Below, in pieces: positions 54,299 to 64,000 of a stretch of 64,000 bases of DNA. The stretch lies in the NCBI GenBank assembly GCA_029216955.1, contig JANAVB010016199.1, positions 12,641,714-12,705,713 on the forward strand. The letters are read 5' to 3'. The number at the start of each line of letters is the position of its first letter. Positions within the stretch are counted from its first letter, which is position 1. The notes beneath the pieces are model-generated. The model had not been told where the DNA came from and searched no databases. It saw only the letters and a list, made by a program, of their open reading frames with translations. The DNA comes from Iris pallida (taxonomy: Eukaryota; Streptophyta; Magnoliopsida; Asparagales; Iridaceae). The position numbers and the translations under genes were made by a program.

Positions 54299-55767
54299 TG
54301 TCACAATTTCCAAACAACATCGGATGCTGAAACAAACATCAAGAATGCACTCAAAATAAGTGATATACCTAGGAAACGTCTGTCCAAAAGTCTAATTTTG
54401 GAATAGGGGCAAAATCGTAATTTTGGATCAAAATAATGTCCACCGTAGGACCCATTTTGCTCTGAAACACGTACCAACATCTATGATCTCTAAAGTCATC
54501 AAACTACATGTCTACGGATTCGGTTTGAGGAGAACCCAACAGTATGTCCAATTTTGGATTCTGATGAGCCGTGCACAAAATTGCCCGTTGGGTCGGGTTG
54601 TGGGCCCGCCAAAAAGGCGTTCCGATAAACCTTCTCATAATCTAACCAAACTTGGCATACAGGACCACAAAAATGATACGGTCCTACTTGCATAAGATTC
54701 GTATCGATCCGACGATCGAGCACGAAGTTATGGCCAAGTTTGCAAAAGGTCGATACGGGGGTATCTCAACGGATACGCACTAATTTCGTCGCGACACACA
54801 ACAAAATCGAGTTTTGTCAGTTCTCACACGTCAGCAACATCCATACGCGCCTTTTGATGCATATAGTGTATGACCACGTCGCCCGGTTTGTCGGGGCGCA
54901 CGCCATATCGGACCGATTTCTAAAATTTTTAAAGCAGTTTTTTAACACAAGTTTATCATGACATAACTTCCTGTACAATAACAAAATATGATTCTATGAA
55001 GTACGTTGTAATCTCGGTTATGTTGTACTAGAATTTTTTTAGTTAGTTTAACAAAAACTCTAATGTACATATTACGAATCGACTTCAAAGTTGAGACTTT
55101 ACGCAGCCTCATGCTCTATTTTTCGAGCAGTGAGTGCTCGACTTTGCGTCGATCTCGAGGAAAATCTCGGGTGCGATATCGAAATCCTTCTGATGGGATT
55201 CGAAGAGGGTTATATGGGGGTATCTATACCAGTTCGAAGATCTAAAAGTTATGAAGTACACAGGGAAAGAAATCTCGAAGAACTCAGGTACCTTGAGGGG
55301 TTTGGAAACAGGGGACCATGTTTCTCGCTGTCGGCCGAGGGCTTCAGGGCGGTACGGCGGTGGCGGCGCAGTCGTGCAGATGGCCGCGGGTTCGCCTGGG
55401 GGTGGGGGTGCTCGGGAATCACACGCTTGGGGTCGAGGGTGAGGGTTGAGGGAGAATTGTTAGGGTTTTCTCAATACGGTTGACGAGTCCAAGCTTTTAT
55501 ATTTGATGTTTAAATCCGATTAAATCTCGGATTCGAATGGGTGTTCAAGTAGTTCTCGGGTTCTAATTCGAGGAGATTTTGGATTTGGATAGTATGGAAG
55601 AAGGTTTAGAAGAGATTTGGTTAAGTTTTGAAAGATTTGAAACTCGAATCTTTGGCTTCGGCCAAATGCGCGTTGAAGGGGGGTCGGGTTTGAATGGTTA
55701 CTGTAGCGCAGCTACAGTAACATTCAATCATTTCTTTTCTTTTTTTTTTTAACCACTTTTATATATA

Positions 55768-55800
<33 letters not shown>

Positions 55801-56069
55801 ACTCAAATAAATATGATTCTCATTATTCACTAAAATTTAATGAACTTAAATAGAAAGAATTTTGAACTGTCTAAACCCATTTAATTCAATATAATTATAT
55901 ATTGCTCACATAATTCGATAAAATATTACTACTCATTATTTTAGTAAAAATATTATATATACCATATATACAAGTAAAATATACCAATTTTTACCATAAA
56001 AATTTCCTAAAAATTCTAAAATTCCATAATAAATTAAATAATACCCATATTAAATGTAAGGGGATTACA
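54299..56069 (-). repeat. Probable 3' LTR of the minus-strand Tekay element
   Basis: On minus it starts TGTAATCCCC at 56069 right after the polypurine side. The end at 54299 (minus ...GTGACA) is a guess from the usual Tekay ending; no TSD can be checked. It includes a (TA)n run at about 55763-55800 and a GC-rich block at about 55330-55440, a pattern also seen in the 4.2-kb LTR at the left. Confidence 0.5.
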
Positions 56070-56105
56070 TCCTTCCCAACTTAAAGAAATTTTGTCCTCG
56101 AAATT
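56070..56105 (-). promoter_or_regulatory. Polypurine side of the minus-strand element
   Basis: Minus-strand CGAGGACAAAATTTC, then TTTAAGTTGGGAAGGA before TGTAATCCCC. Same layout as the other Tekay-type elements here, with a weakened purine tract. Confidence 0.65.
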
Positions 56106-56156
56106 AAACTATGGTAGGGGGTTCGAATGCGATGCAATGCAAGGAACTATAAAGAA

Positions 56157-57600
56157 CTAACATGTGCAAGACATACCTTTATTGTCAAACAAATGCGGGT
56201 AGCGATTCCTAATGTCGTCATCGCGCTCCCAAGTAAACTCTCCCGGTGAGTGGTGCTTCCATGCCACGCGAACCAATGGTATAGATTGATTCTGCGACAC
56301 CTTCACTCGGCGATCAAGGATGCCTACTGGTTGCTCTTGGTACGACAGACTCGGTCCAACAGTGATCTCGGAGTGATTGAGCATGTGACTGCGTCTGCCA
56401 CGTATCGCCTCAGCTGCGACACATGGAATATGTCATGCACTCCCTCTAATGATGGTGACAAGGCCAATCTATAGGTAACCTCTCCAACACGTTCCAAGAT
56501 ACCGAAAGGGTATGTATCTTGGACTCAACCTGCCACAGCCTCCGAATCGAATCGTGCCTCTAGTGGGGGATATCTTTAAGAACACACGGTCGCCTTCCTT
56601 GAACTCCAAGGATCGACGATAGTTATCAACCCACTGCTTCTGTCGATCCTACGCTGCTCGCAGGTGGTCTTGTATCTTCTTTACCTTCTCCACTGTGCTC
56701 AATACCAACTCAGGACCCAATATCTGTCGCTCTCCAATGTCGCTCCAATCGATAGAAGATCGACACTTCCTACCATACAATGCTTCAAACGGAGCCATCT
56801 GAATGCTCGCTCGATAGCTATTGTTGTAGAAAAATCCTACAAGATGGAGGTGGTCTTCCCAAGATCCGTAAAAGTCAAGCATGCACGCTCTTAACATGTC
56901 CTCTAGCGTCTAAATCATACACTCTGACTAGCCATATGTCTGCGGATGTACGCCATGCTAAACTTCAAACGTATACCCAAATTCTTTTGCATACTTCTCC
57001 AAAAGTATGAGATAAACCTTGAGTCACGATCCGACACGATGCTAACTGGTACACCATATAGCTTCACTATTTGCTCATATACATATCCACCAAAACTTCT
57101 GTGGACTGCCCCACTCTAAAAGGTAAGAAATAGGCTGACTTGGTAAGTCTATCAACGATCTTCCATACCGCATCTCGTCCACTAGGACTCCAAGAAAATC
57201 CTGTGACGAAGTCCATTGTAATGTGCTCCCACTTTCACTCAGGAATGGGTAGCGGCTGCAATAATCTGGCCGTCGTCTGGTGCTCGGCCTTCACTTGTTG
57301 GCATAACAAATACTTGGCCACGAAACGAGCAATCTCCCGCTTCATTTCGTGCCACCAAAAATACTGTCGTAAGTCCCGGTACATCTTAGTTCCTCCGGGG
57401 TGAATAGAGTAAGTCGAACTATATGCTTCTGCCATCAACTCCTGCCATAGCCCTCCATTAGGAACATAAATTCGATCACCACATTGCAATGTCCCATCGG
57501 GATGAATCCTTAATCCCGTTTGCTCTCCTGCTTCTGTTCTCTCTAAGCCGTCAAAATTTAGCATCCGCGGGCAGTACCGCCTTGATCCGATCTACTAATG
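56157..57600 (-). pseudogene. Integrase and chromodomain of the minus-strand element, broken
   Basis: The chromodomain at 56360-56170 has Tyr-Gln-Glu-Gln-Pro-Val-Gly-Ile-Leu-Asp-Arg-Arg and ends Phe-Thr-Trp-Glu-Arg ... Tyr-Pro-His-Leu-Phe; its Trp is kept, unlike the + Tekay copy. Integrase parts include [11 protein letters not shown] (about 57410-57380) and Leu-Tyr-Gly-Arg-Lys-Cys-Arg-Ser (about 56780). The first Cys of the zinc domain's Cys pair is Tyr (Lys-Tyr-Leu-Leu-Cys near 57300). Several stops and phase changes lie between 56900 and 57240. Confidence 0.85.
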
Positions 57601-59090
57601 ATGATTGCACTTGGAGATTGGCTAATACGCCATCTGGTCCAGGTAATACTACCTCAATACCAAGCTGCTGCAAGTCTCTAATCAGCTCCTTCTGTGTGGT
57701 CAAGAAGTGTGCCATGGGTTTTCGGCTTAATGCGTCTGCCACAACATTAGCCTTGTCCGGATGATAATGTAGCTCGATCTCGTAATCCTTTATCAACTCC
57801 AACCAACGTCGTTGTCGCATATTCAACTCTTTTTGTGTGAACACGTACTTGAGGCTCTTATGATCAGTGTAGATATCTACCTTTTTACTGTACAAGTAGT
57901 GTCTCCATAGCTTCAAAGCAAAGATAACCGCTACGAGCTCTAGATCGTGGGTTGGATAATTCTTTTCGTGCACCCTCAACTGCCTCGATGCATATGCTAC
58001 ACATGACCGTGCTGCATCAATACGCATCATAATCCCTTCCCAGATATATTGTTATAGATCACAAATCCTTCCGGGCCCGATGGTAGTGTCATAATGGGTG
58101 CAGTGGTCAAGCATTTCTTTAACTCGTCAAAAGTGGCTTGACACTTATCTGTCCATACAAACTCATGATCCTTGCAAGTTAGTCAAGTCATAGGCCCCGC
58201 TATTCGAGAGAAATCTTCTACGAACCTTCGGTAATAATCCGTAAGTCCAAGAAAACTTTTCACCTCGGAAGCTGATGTAGGAGCGGGCCATGCTTTGACT
58301 GCTGTGATCTTCTCCGGATCTACTGATATACCGTCTCTAGTAACAATGTTTCCAAGAAATAATATCTCCTTAAGAAAGAAATCACACTTGCTAAGCTTCG
58401 CAAAAAGTTGCTCATTCCTCAATGTTCCCAAAATAATCCGTAGATGCTGCTCATGCTCCTCTTGGCTCTTCGAGTAAATCAAGATATCATCTATAAAGAC
58501 GACTACAAATTTGTCCAAGTACTGGTGAAAGATCTTGTTCATTAAATTCATGAAGACCGTGGGAGCATTGGTCAAACCGAAAGGCATGACCAAGAACTCG
58601 TAGTGTCTATACCTCGATCGAAAAGCCGTCTTCGCAATATCTTCTTCCGAACCTTCAGTTGGTGATAGCCCGATCGTAAGTCAATCTTAGAGAATACTTT
58701 TGCTCCACTCAATTGATCGAATAGATCGTCTATTCGCGACAAGGAATACTTGTTCTTCAACGTAACTGCATTCAAAGCTCTATAGTCGATACACATGCGC
58801 ACTGTCCCATCTTTCTTAGGCACAAAAGAATGGATGCTCCCCATGGTGATGCACTGATATGAATAAAGTCTTTCTTCAATAAGTCGTCTATCTACGTCTT
58901 CATCTCTACCAACTCCTTGGGTGTTAGTCGATAAACTTGAGATAAAATAGGCTCGACTCCCAAAATAAGCTCAATAGAAAACTCGATGTCTCGGTCAGGT
59001 GGCAGTCCCGACAAATCCTTGGGGAATACATCTTGGAACTCGGAGATGATAAGGTGCCGAGGGGTGTCCTACATCCTCATGTGAGTCCCT
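57551..59090 (-). pseudogene. pol: Reverse transcriptase and RNase H of the minus-strand element, broken
   Basis: RT: Pro-Asp-Arg-Asp-Ile-Glu-Phe-Ser (about 59000), Val-Arg-Met-Cys-Ile-Asp-Tyr-Arg (58805), Lys-Ile-Asp-Leu-Arg-Ser-Gly-Tyr-His (58690), Met-Pro-Phe-Gly-Leu-Thr-Asn-Ala (58585) and the catalytic Phe-Ile-Asp-Asp-Ile-Leu-Ile-Tyr-Ser (58503). RNase H: Tyr-Ala-Ser-Arg-Gln-Leu (57990), Asp-Leu-Glu-Leu (57945), Tyr-Thr-Asp-His-Lys-Ser-Leu (57865) and Val-Ala-Asp-Ala-Leu-Ser-Arg (57735). A phase change near 58600 and missing sequence near 58050-58180 break it. The RT core from 58593 to 58183 is open. Confidence 0.88.
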
Positions 59091-59620
59091 AATATGGGTG
59101 CATCACTTCTCTCTCCCGCTTTTTAGTGAACTCAAACTCCGTCTCATTCGGGGGTCTAAAGACGATACTGCCCCTATGACAGTTTATAAGGGCAAAATGT
59201 TGGCTCAACCAGTCCATCCCAAGAACTATATCGAATGTCGGCATAGGAAATACAAGAAGTCATACTTTCATCTCCCTACCACATATCACTATAGAGAAAA
59301 GTCTACAAACACCACTAACAGGTATTAGTCCTCCAGTGAGGATTCTAATGTTTTCAGATAAAGATGTGATGGGAATGTTGTGTCTAGTGGCAAGCTAGTG
59401 GCTATGAATGAATGTGTTGTTCTAATGCTAAGTCACGTCTTGCTAATAAAATTTTATAACTAGAATAATACTTGTTGGATCCCTACTCTCGGGATAAGTG
59501 TCTATCATAGTCCTAGTAAATGCTTGTCCTTGCTTTTGTCTATACATCTTATGCCTAAACTGTGGGGCTTGATCGGGTAAGGGTTGAGCTAAGGCATAAG
59601 GGTTGCTAGTTAACGCAAAA
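59091..59620 (-). pseudogene. Protease and gag end of the minus-strand element, heavily decayed
   Basis: On minus: Phe-Asp-Ile-Val-Leu-Gly-Met-Asp-Trp-Leu (about 59235-59205) and Thr-Thr-His-Ser-Phe-Ile-Ala (about 59410) mark protease; the catalytic Asp-Ser-Gly itself is not readable. Above 59440, Pro-Gln-Phe-Arg-His-Lys and a Gln/Lys-rich stretch suggest the end of gag. No zinc knuckle is seen. Confidence 0.6.
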
Positions 59621-60144
59621 AATTACGAGAAAATAATAATTTGAGACTCGTAATAATTGGTTCCTCTAGAATAGATAGTCTCCTGGGTTGGTATTTTAAC
59701 CAAGGTATGATTCTAATCATTCTCAAATTCAAATGACTAGAAGATCATGATAGTAGTTCTAGGGTTGAGGGGAGGATGAGTAACTCAAGGAAAGGTTATA
59801 GTACATGTCTTGGTGGCTATACTTGTGTATACGACTATTATGGTTATAGGGAAATACTCCGGGTCTACTAGCATTTATTTTTCCAAGGTAGGTGACAGAA
59901 AATAAAAGAGTTCAAGGAAGATGTCATCGAATACGAATACAGGGTTCAAGGGCGATTGACTAGCTCAAAAGGAATTGTTAAAGTAGTTGCAGATGATATC
60001 CTAGAGGGCAAGTATATTTGTCACTGTTTCTTAATCCACGTAAAATAATAATATAAAGAGCGAACCAAGTGCACTAAGGTTGATCAGACCATAATACACC
60101 GATTCTAAGTAGACAATATGTTAGTGGGCGTCCCCAGTATACAT
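59621..60144. other. Unassigned 520 bp
   Basis: AT-rich sequence between the recognisable gag end and the Tat B LTR. It may be the decayed gag or leader of the minus-strand Tekay element. No open frame, repeat or RNA gene can be supported. The last bases, TACAT (60140-60144), are the outer flank of Tat B. Confidence 0.4.
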
Positions 60145-61151
60145 TGTTTGCAAAAATAAAAAGTTTTATTACAAACTTAGAAAAGAGTACAAGAGTATAA
60201 TTGATTTATGGAGAAGTACAACTATAGGAATCTGATCAGAAGACGATCACTTTATCTCTTGGACGATGTGATATCGAAGATCCGAGCCTCTGGAGAATGC
60301 AATAGTACTTTAGCAGGAGATTATGATCACTCTTGATGCTTTGTGATTGATTTGAAACTCTATTTATAGAGTTCTTGAAATAACTGTTTAGTAGTTATTC
60401 TGGGTTGCGTGCGCTTCAGGTTGCGCTCCTCTTGTTCACTTGCACAAACGGTTGCACTAACTGTTGTGGACACGTGGCATCATTTGATTGAGATGCGTGT
60501 GGTCGTGAGCAGTATAGTAGGCACGTTCTACGAAGTTAGTAGCTTGCCACGTCACTCTGTTCTGAACACTGTTTGATCACCTTGTGCGACCTTCATCAGG
60601 TTGCACGTAGGCACAATGTAGAGACTTGCACGAGCGGTTGCACCAACTGCTGTAGACGTATGGCATCATTCGATTGAGATGCGCGTGATCGTGGGCAGTG
60701 TAGTGAGCATGCTCTACGAAGTTGGTGGCTTATATGCCACGTTATCCTGTTTAAAAATAAGAGTTAATCAAGTGGTGCGCAACTGAACAACTGGAGCCTT
60801 TGACTAGGTTTTTGTGATGTACTGATTAATTCTCATGCCACACAATGACTTGCACGGACCAACTGTCAGCATTAATTACATACTGACAAAATCTTCTCGA
60901 GCGCCGCATTACGGGATTCGAATGGATTTTCCTTAATCTCTGTGCTGTCAGTTTGTCAGATAATGATGATATCATTACAGCTTCTCGAGAAGTACGCCAC
61001 GTGGCACTCGTGCAACCTATATCCTGCACAATCTGATGTTGGCGCAATATGATGCTGTGTAACTTGATGATCCGACGTAACATATTGATTTGGCGTCGCC
61101 TGATGATTGCACACTTTAATAGGTGGCGCAACATGATTTTTAGCCTCTACA
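60145..61151 (-). repeat. 3' LTR of Tat B
   Basis: 1007 bp; on minus it starts TGTAGAGGCTAAAAAT at 61151 and ends GCAAACA at 60145. TATA box at about 60358-60368 (minus). The polypurine tract is at about 61152-61164 (minus AAGGGGTCT). Its TG start is intact, showing that TA in Tat A is a mutation. Confidence 0.88.
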
Positions 61152-61406
61152 AGACCCCTTCAAAGTTTTTAAAACTTGAAAATACTTTGAAGTTTTGAAA
61201 TACTTTGAATTATGCTAGTTTTGTTTGGATTGCGCCAGTCAACTCAATCCCGATTCTTCAGCATAGGTTTGCGTAACTGTTTGGGCCTTTCATTTTTCAC
61301 CAATGTGACTTTCTCAAAACCCTACTTCCTTTTCTTCTTCATGATCTCCTTTGACCACTCTTGTCTCTTCTTCTTCCCAATTCAGAAGCTTCTTCGACAA
61401 ACCCTA

Positions 61407-61595
61407 ATGGCGCCCAGGAGATTCGATGTTAAGAAAGGAAAGGGCTTCGTTGAGCCTTCATCTCGCGCTTCATCATGCAGAGAGCAGCGACGTGCGTGTC
61501 AGTACGTTACGCCTTTGTCACATCAAGAGACTGCTAACCCAGCCATGGAAGGTAAGCACTTGATCATAGACCCGATCATCGATCACCCTACTTAG
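61407..61595 (+). CDS. Tat B antisense gene A, 62-codon frame or first exon
   Basis: ATG at 61407 after a pyrimidine-rich leader; counterpart of 43467-43258 in Tat A. Begins Met-Ala-Pro-Arg-Arg and shares Lys-Gly-Lys and the block Glu-Thr-Ala-Asn-Pro-Ala-Met-Glu-Gly, after which a GGTAAGC donor-like site lies at 61551. Basic N-terminal half. The frame is also open upstream to 61212, but the leader there differs from Tat A. Function unknown. Confidence 0.45.
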   Translation: MAPRRFDVKKGKGFVEPSSRASSCREQRRACQYVTPLSHQETANPAMEGKHLIIDPIIDHPT

Positions 61596-61987
61596 GATTT
61601 GGCCGGCTCCTGACATCGTGCACCCACTTTTTATAGTAGGATGCAACTCATAACTTGTGCCTCCCTTTTTAGGGTTTGGTTACTGACGATCCATGTTGCG
61701 CGACGCTTCGAAATCTATGTTGTATTTTGGGCACAATTTGATGCGTTGCGCGACAAGATGCGGTATAACATGATTATTGCGCAACTTGATGGCCGCGCAT
61801 GCTGAGTGCGGCGCAATGTGAGTGTTGCACAACCTGACTGAACAGAGCATTAAATGTTCGGTTCATTCCCAACAATGAACCTATTTAAGGGGCTCACTTT
61901 TTGAAACATCTTTTTCTTTTCTCCCTCGTTAAGTGTTACGCCCATTTATTGGAAAGACGAAGAGTCGGCTGGAGCCGACCTTCATTG

Positions 61988-61997
61988 TATATATAAG
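61988..61997 (+). promoter_or_regulatory. TATA box of Tat B antisense gene B
   Basis: TATATATAAG, 48 nt before the ATG at 62036; conserved in position with 42878-42890 of Tat A. A CTATTTAAGGGG stretch about 110 bp further upstream is another AT-rich candidate. Confidence 0.6.
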
Positions 61998-62035
61998 TAT
62001 GAGGTTGCAATCCTTCATCTTTATTCACTACTCTC

Positions 62036-62350
62036 ATGGTGCCCAATGAGAGCACGAAGAAGGCGAACCTCACTGTCGATGGCGAGGCTTCTGAAGAGAA
62101 GTCGAATTCTGTGCTTACGGTGTATCTGCTGGAAGCCGACCCATCTCTGAAGGCGGAGAACTTCCTGAACTACTTTGGCCTGACCCTAGCAGTCTTCGCT
62201 CATTCCCAAGGTGGGCCATCATCTTCCGAAGATCATGGCGCACTGGAACAGAGAGAAGGATTCCTCCGTCTGATGTATCGTTTGGGGATCTACAATATAG
62301 AGGAGTTGAGCGCTGCTTTGTACCAGACTGATGGCGGGAAGAAGAAATGA
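62036..62350 (+). CDS. Tat B antisense gene B, 104-codon protein
   Basis: Intact ORF, same length as 42530-42844 (minus) in Tat A, with about 53 of 76 C-terminal residues identical and one single-residue indel compensated near the N-terminus. Substitutions are spread and often conservative (Arg/Gln, Ile/Met, Asp/Asn). It ends Gly-Gly-Lys-Lys-Lys and TGA. Downstream, ATGAAATGAAAAA near 62418 is shared with Tat A and may serve as a weak poly(A) region. Two diverged copies both staying open is the best evidence that this is a real gene of the Tat family. Function unknown. Confidence 0.65.
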   Translation: MVPNESTKKANLTVDGEASEEKSNSVLTVYLLEADPSLKAENFLNYFGLTLAVFAHSQGGPSSSEDHGALEQREGFLRLMYRLGIYNIEELSAALYQTDGGKKK

Positions 62351-62689
62351 CGTGTCATGAGATCGTCATTTTTACATAATGGCCATAGTGCCTTGTAGTG
62401 TCAATCTTTTTTTATTATGAAATGAAAAACAATTTGACTATCTGGGCATATTTGAATTTTTGTCGCGTAACTGTGTTGACACGTCTTGATTTTAGGCATA
62501 TGTGAGCTTTGTTGTGTAACTGTCTTGATATATCAACTTCCGAACAACACGTGGTATTTTTTTCCAAAATATATGCCTATAGAGGCGTATAATGTTTCAG
62601 CTTCAATTGCATATGAATAGTTATGATAAGAAAAGAACATTTACTGTATCTTCTCTTTCTGATGTTTGCAGGGGGCAACTGATGAAAAT

Positions 62690-62769
62690 TCCCAGAACCG
62701 GCATCGGTGATCTTGGATGCTATGAAGTTGAACCACTTTGACACACACATCAGAGAGGTCAGGACTCTT
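62690..62769 (+). pseudogene. Tat B antisense segment D, cut by Tat C
   Basis: Phe-Pro-Glu-Pro-Ala-Ser-Val ... Arg-Glu-Val-Arg-Thr-Leu, the counterpart of 42167-42090 (minus) in Tat A, ending where the Tat C LTR begins. TTTGCAG at 62665-62671 just upstream may be a splice acceptor. Confidence 0.4.
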
Positions 62770-63693
62770 TGTAGGGCCTAAAAATCGAGTTGCGCCAAGT
62801 ATTTACTACTCAGCAATTAAGTTGCGCCCCAAAAATCAAGCTGCGCCACTGTTATAAAGCTCAGAGATCAAACTGCGCCACTAATCAGGTTGCGCCATAT
62901 ACCAGACTGCGTCCAGTCATAATACGCCAAAGTCTATGTGGCGTCTGACATTTAATTGCCGTCATTGCCTGATAACACTGACAACTGACAGCACAGTAAA
63001 CGAAGAAAATCTCTTCGAATCCCTCAAAATGTGCTGCTCGAGGAGATTTAATGGACAGCTGTCCTGCACATCTTGTGAGTTGCGCCTAGGCGCAATCTAA
63101 ACAAATCCTTTAGTTGTGCCTAGGCGCAATCTGAACGACTTCTTCTCAAAAGCTGCCACGTGTCTAGGCACAATTCAATCAGGCACAGTTTAACTTGTTG
63201 ACTGAAGCTCGCACAACCTGACAAAGTTGAGACAAGTTTCATTCTAAAGCAGGATGACGTAGCGCATATGCCACTAATCTCTCAAGACGTGTCCACTATT
63301 CTGTACACGACCACGCACATCTCAATCACATGATGCCACGCGTCTAAATACAGTTAGTGCACAATTGGATAACTGAATGAAAGTTGGCGCAACATAAGGT
63401 TGGCGCAACCCAATGTGGCGCAATCCAGCCTCGCGTATATCAAAATAACTGGTAAAACAGTTATTTCCAGAACTCTATAAATAGAGTTTCCAATCATTTT
63501 CAAGACGGAGAGGTCAAGGACTCCTGCAAAATTGCTGCTGCATTCTCCATAGGCTCTAGTCTTCAAGTTCACATAGTCCAAGGGATAAAGTGATCATCTT
63601 CTGATCAGATTCCTACAGTTATACTTTCCCAGAAATTATTGTACTTTTGTACTCTTTTCTAAGTTTGTTATAAAACTTTTGTTTTTGCAAACA
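62770..63693 (+). repeat. 5' LTR of Tat C
   Basis: 924 bp, TGTAGGGCCTAAAAATCG ... TTTGCAAACA. More diverged from Tat A and B than these are from each other, with only part of the U3 duplication; it probably belongs to another subfamily. GCGCAA words are again frequent. TATA box TATAAATAGAG at 63476-63486. Confidence 0.85.
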
Positions 63694-63695
63694 AA

Positions 63696-64000
63696 ATGGC
63701 GACTCTGCTGGGGACGAATTTCTCCTCTGATGAGAAGGTGACAACTCAATGTGATACTGCGTCAATCGGCAAGACGTAGAAGACTCTGGTTGTTCAAATC
63801 AACCAGACAGCCTATGAAGATAGATCAACAAGAAGAGCAACAAGCGCACTGTGGCTATCACTAAGAAGAAAACTGTGTGGTCTTCTAAGTCTTCTATAGT
63901 TGCTGTTGCCCTGGCGCAATCTGCTTCTGTTGCCAGGGCGCAATTTGCCTCTGTGGCTCCGGCACAGTCTGCTTCTACTGCCTGCGCACAGCCCACTCTT
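63696..64000 (+). pseudogene. Tat C ORF1 start, broken and truncated by the window
   Basis: ATG at 63696 inside the primer site; 27 codons closely matching Tat A, then TAG at 63777-63779 where Tat A has CAG. The reading resumes in similar phase but with a deletion near 63820. From 63910 the GCGCAATCTGC / GCGCAATTTGC words give the Ala-Gln repeats seen in Tat A ORF1. Confidence 0.6.
63697..63714 (+). promoter_or_regulatory. Intact tRNA-Arg-type primer site of Tat C
   Basis: TGGCGACTCTGCTGGGGA. It starts four bases after the LTR and overlaps the ORF1 start codon: the A before it makes ATG at 63696. Confidence 0.75.

Larger units (their letters stand above)
54299..59620 (-). mobile_element. Minus-strand Tekay-type element, 3' LTR to gag, decayed
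   Basis: Read on minus: gag/protease remnants (about 59620-59160), RT (59000-58120), RNase H (58120-57700), integrase (57560-56500), chromodomain (56384-56157), polypurine tract (56105-56070), 3' LTR (56069 down to about 54299). No 5' LTR is seen before Tat B at 60145. The many breaks make it clearly non-functional. Confidence 0.8.
60145..62769 (-). mobile_element. Tat B: 3' end of a minus-strand Tat element
   Basis: 3' LTR (60145-61151), polypurine tract and about 1.6 kb of the 3' interior, all matching Tat A in reverse. The interior is cut at 62769/62770 by Tat C. Its antisense genes A, B and D read on +. Pol is not in the window. Confidence 0.85.
62770..64000 (+). mobile_element. Tat C: 5' end of a third Tat element
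   Basis: A 5' LTR (62770-63693), primer site and start of ORF1, continuing past the window's end. It inserted into Tat B; the left flank is CTCTT (62765-62769), and the right TSD copy is outside. Confidence 0.85.

Noticed and set aside
56250..57764. Several + strand frames opposite the minus-strand Tekay pol
   Set aside because: They lie antisense to recognisable integrase, RNase H and RT domains.
63799..63996. Minus-strand frame of Ala/Glu repeats at the right edge
   Set aside because: Shadow of the ORF1 Ala-Gln repeat units.
1..64000. Host protein-coding gene, tRNA or rRNA gene
   Set aside because: Looked for on both strands by reading; nothing outside retroelement sequence has a convincing domain or RNA structure. 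A tRNA scan and protein search would settle it.

Overview
This window looks like intergenic DNA from a large, repeat-rich plant nuclear genome, probably a seed plant. The evidence is that almost every base belongs to a plant-type Ty3/gypsy LTR retrotransposon: Tat/Ogre-type pol with a second RNase H, Tekay/Del-type chromodomain pol, LTR termini of the form TG...CA, and 5-bp target-site duplications (TSDs). I see no ordinary host gene, rRNA, tRNA gene or CRISPR array. Most coding regions are broken, commonly where CAA/CAG, CGA or TGG codons appear to have become stops.

Layout. (1) 1-7578: the 3' part of a gag-carrying, apparently pol-less element, with a polypurine tract at about 3395 and a 4.2-kb 3' LTR (3409-7578). 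(2) 7665-54167: 'Tat A', a Tat/Ogre-type element on the + strand (near-TSD CTTAC/CTAAC). It has 1.0-kb LTRs, a tRNA-Arg-type primer site, a long ORF1+gag, protease, RT, RNase H, a second RNase H and integrase. Between integrase and the 3' LTR it carries several reading frames on the opposite strand, three of them with their own TATA boxes. (3) 18181-41119: a Tekay-type chromodomain element inserted into one of those antisense genes (TSD GCCTC). (4) 21178-33498: a non-coding element with three LTRs and two internal regions (exact 4986-bp period), inserted in the leader of the Tekay element (TSD GTCCT). (5) 44513-53939: a gag-only element with 3.7-3.9-kb LTRs, inserted inside the TATA box of the Tat A 3' LTR (TSD TAAAT). 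(6) 54299 to about 59620: a decayed Tekay-type element on the minus strand. (7) 60145-62769: the 3' end of 'Tat B', a minus-strand Tat element whose antisense genes therefore read on +. (8) 62770-64000: the 5' LTR, primer site and ORF1 start of 'Tat C', a + strand Tat element that runs off the window.

Insertion order is clear from nesting: Tat A first, then the Tekay element and the gag-only element independently, and the three-LTR element last within Tekay. The gag-only and non-coding elements lack enzymes and would need proteins from autonomous relatives.

The most interesting signal is the antisense gene set of the Tat elements. A 104-codon antisense ORF is intact at equal length in two diverged copies (42530-42844 minus; 62036-62350 plus), each about 46-48 bp downstream of a TATATATA box. 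A second antisense gene (about 96 codons) has its own TATA box and a poly(A) signal that abuts the pol poly(A) signal in opposite orientation. It is now split across 23 kb by the Tekay insertion.
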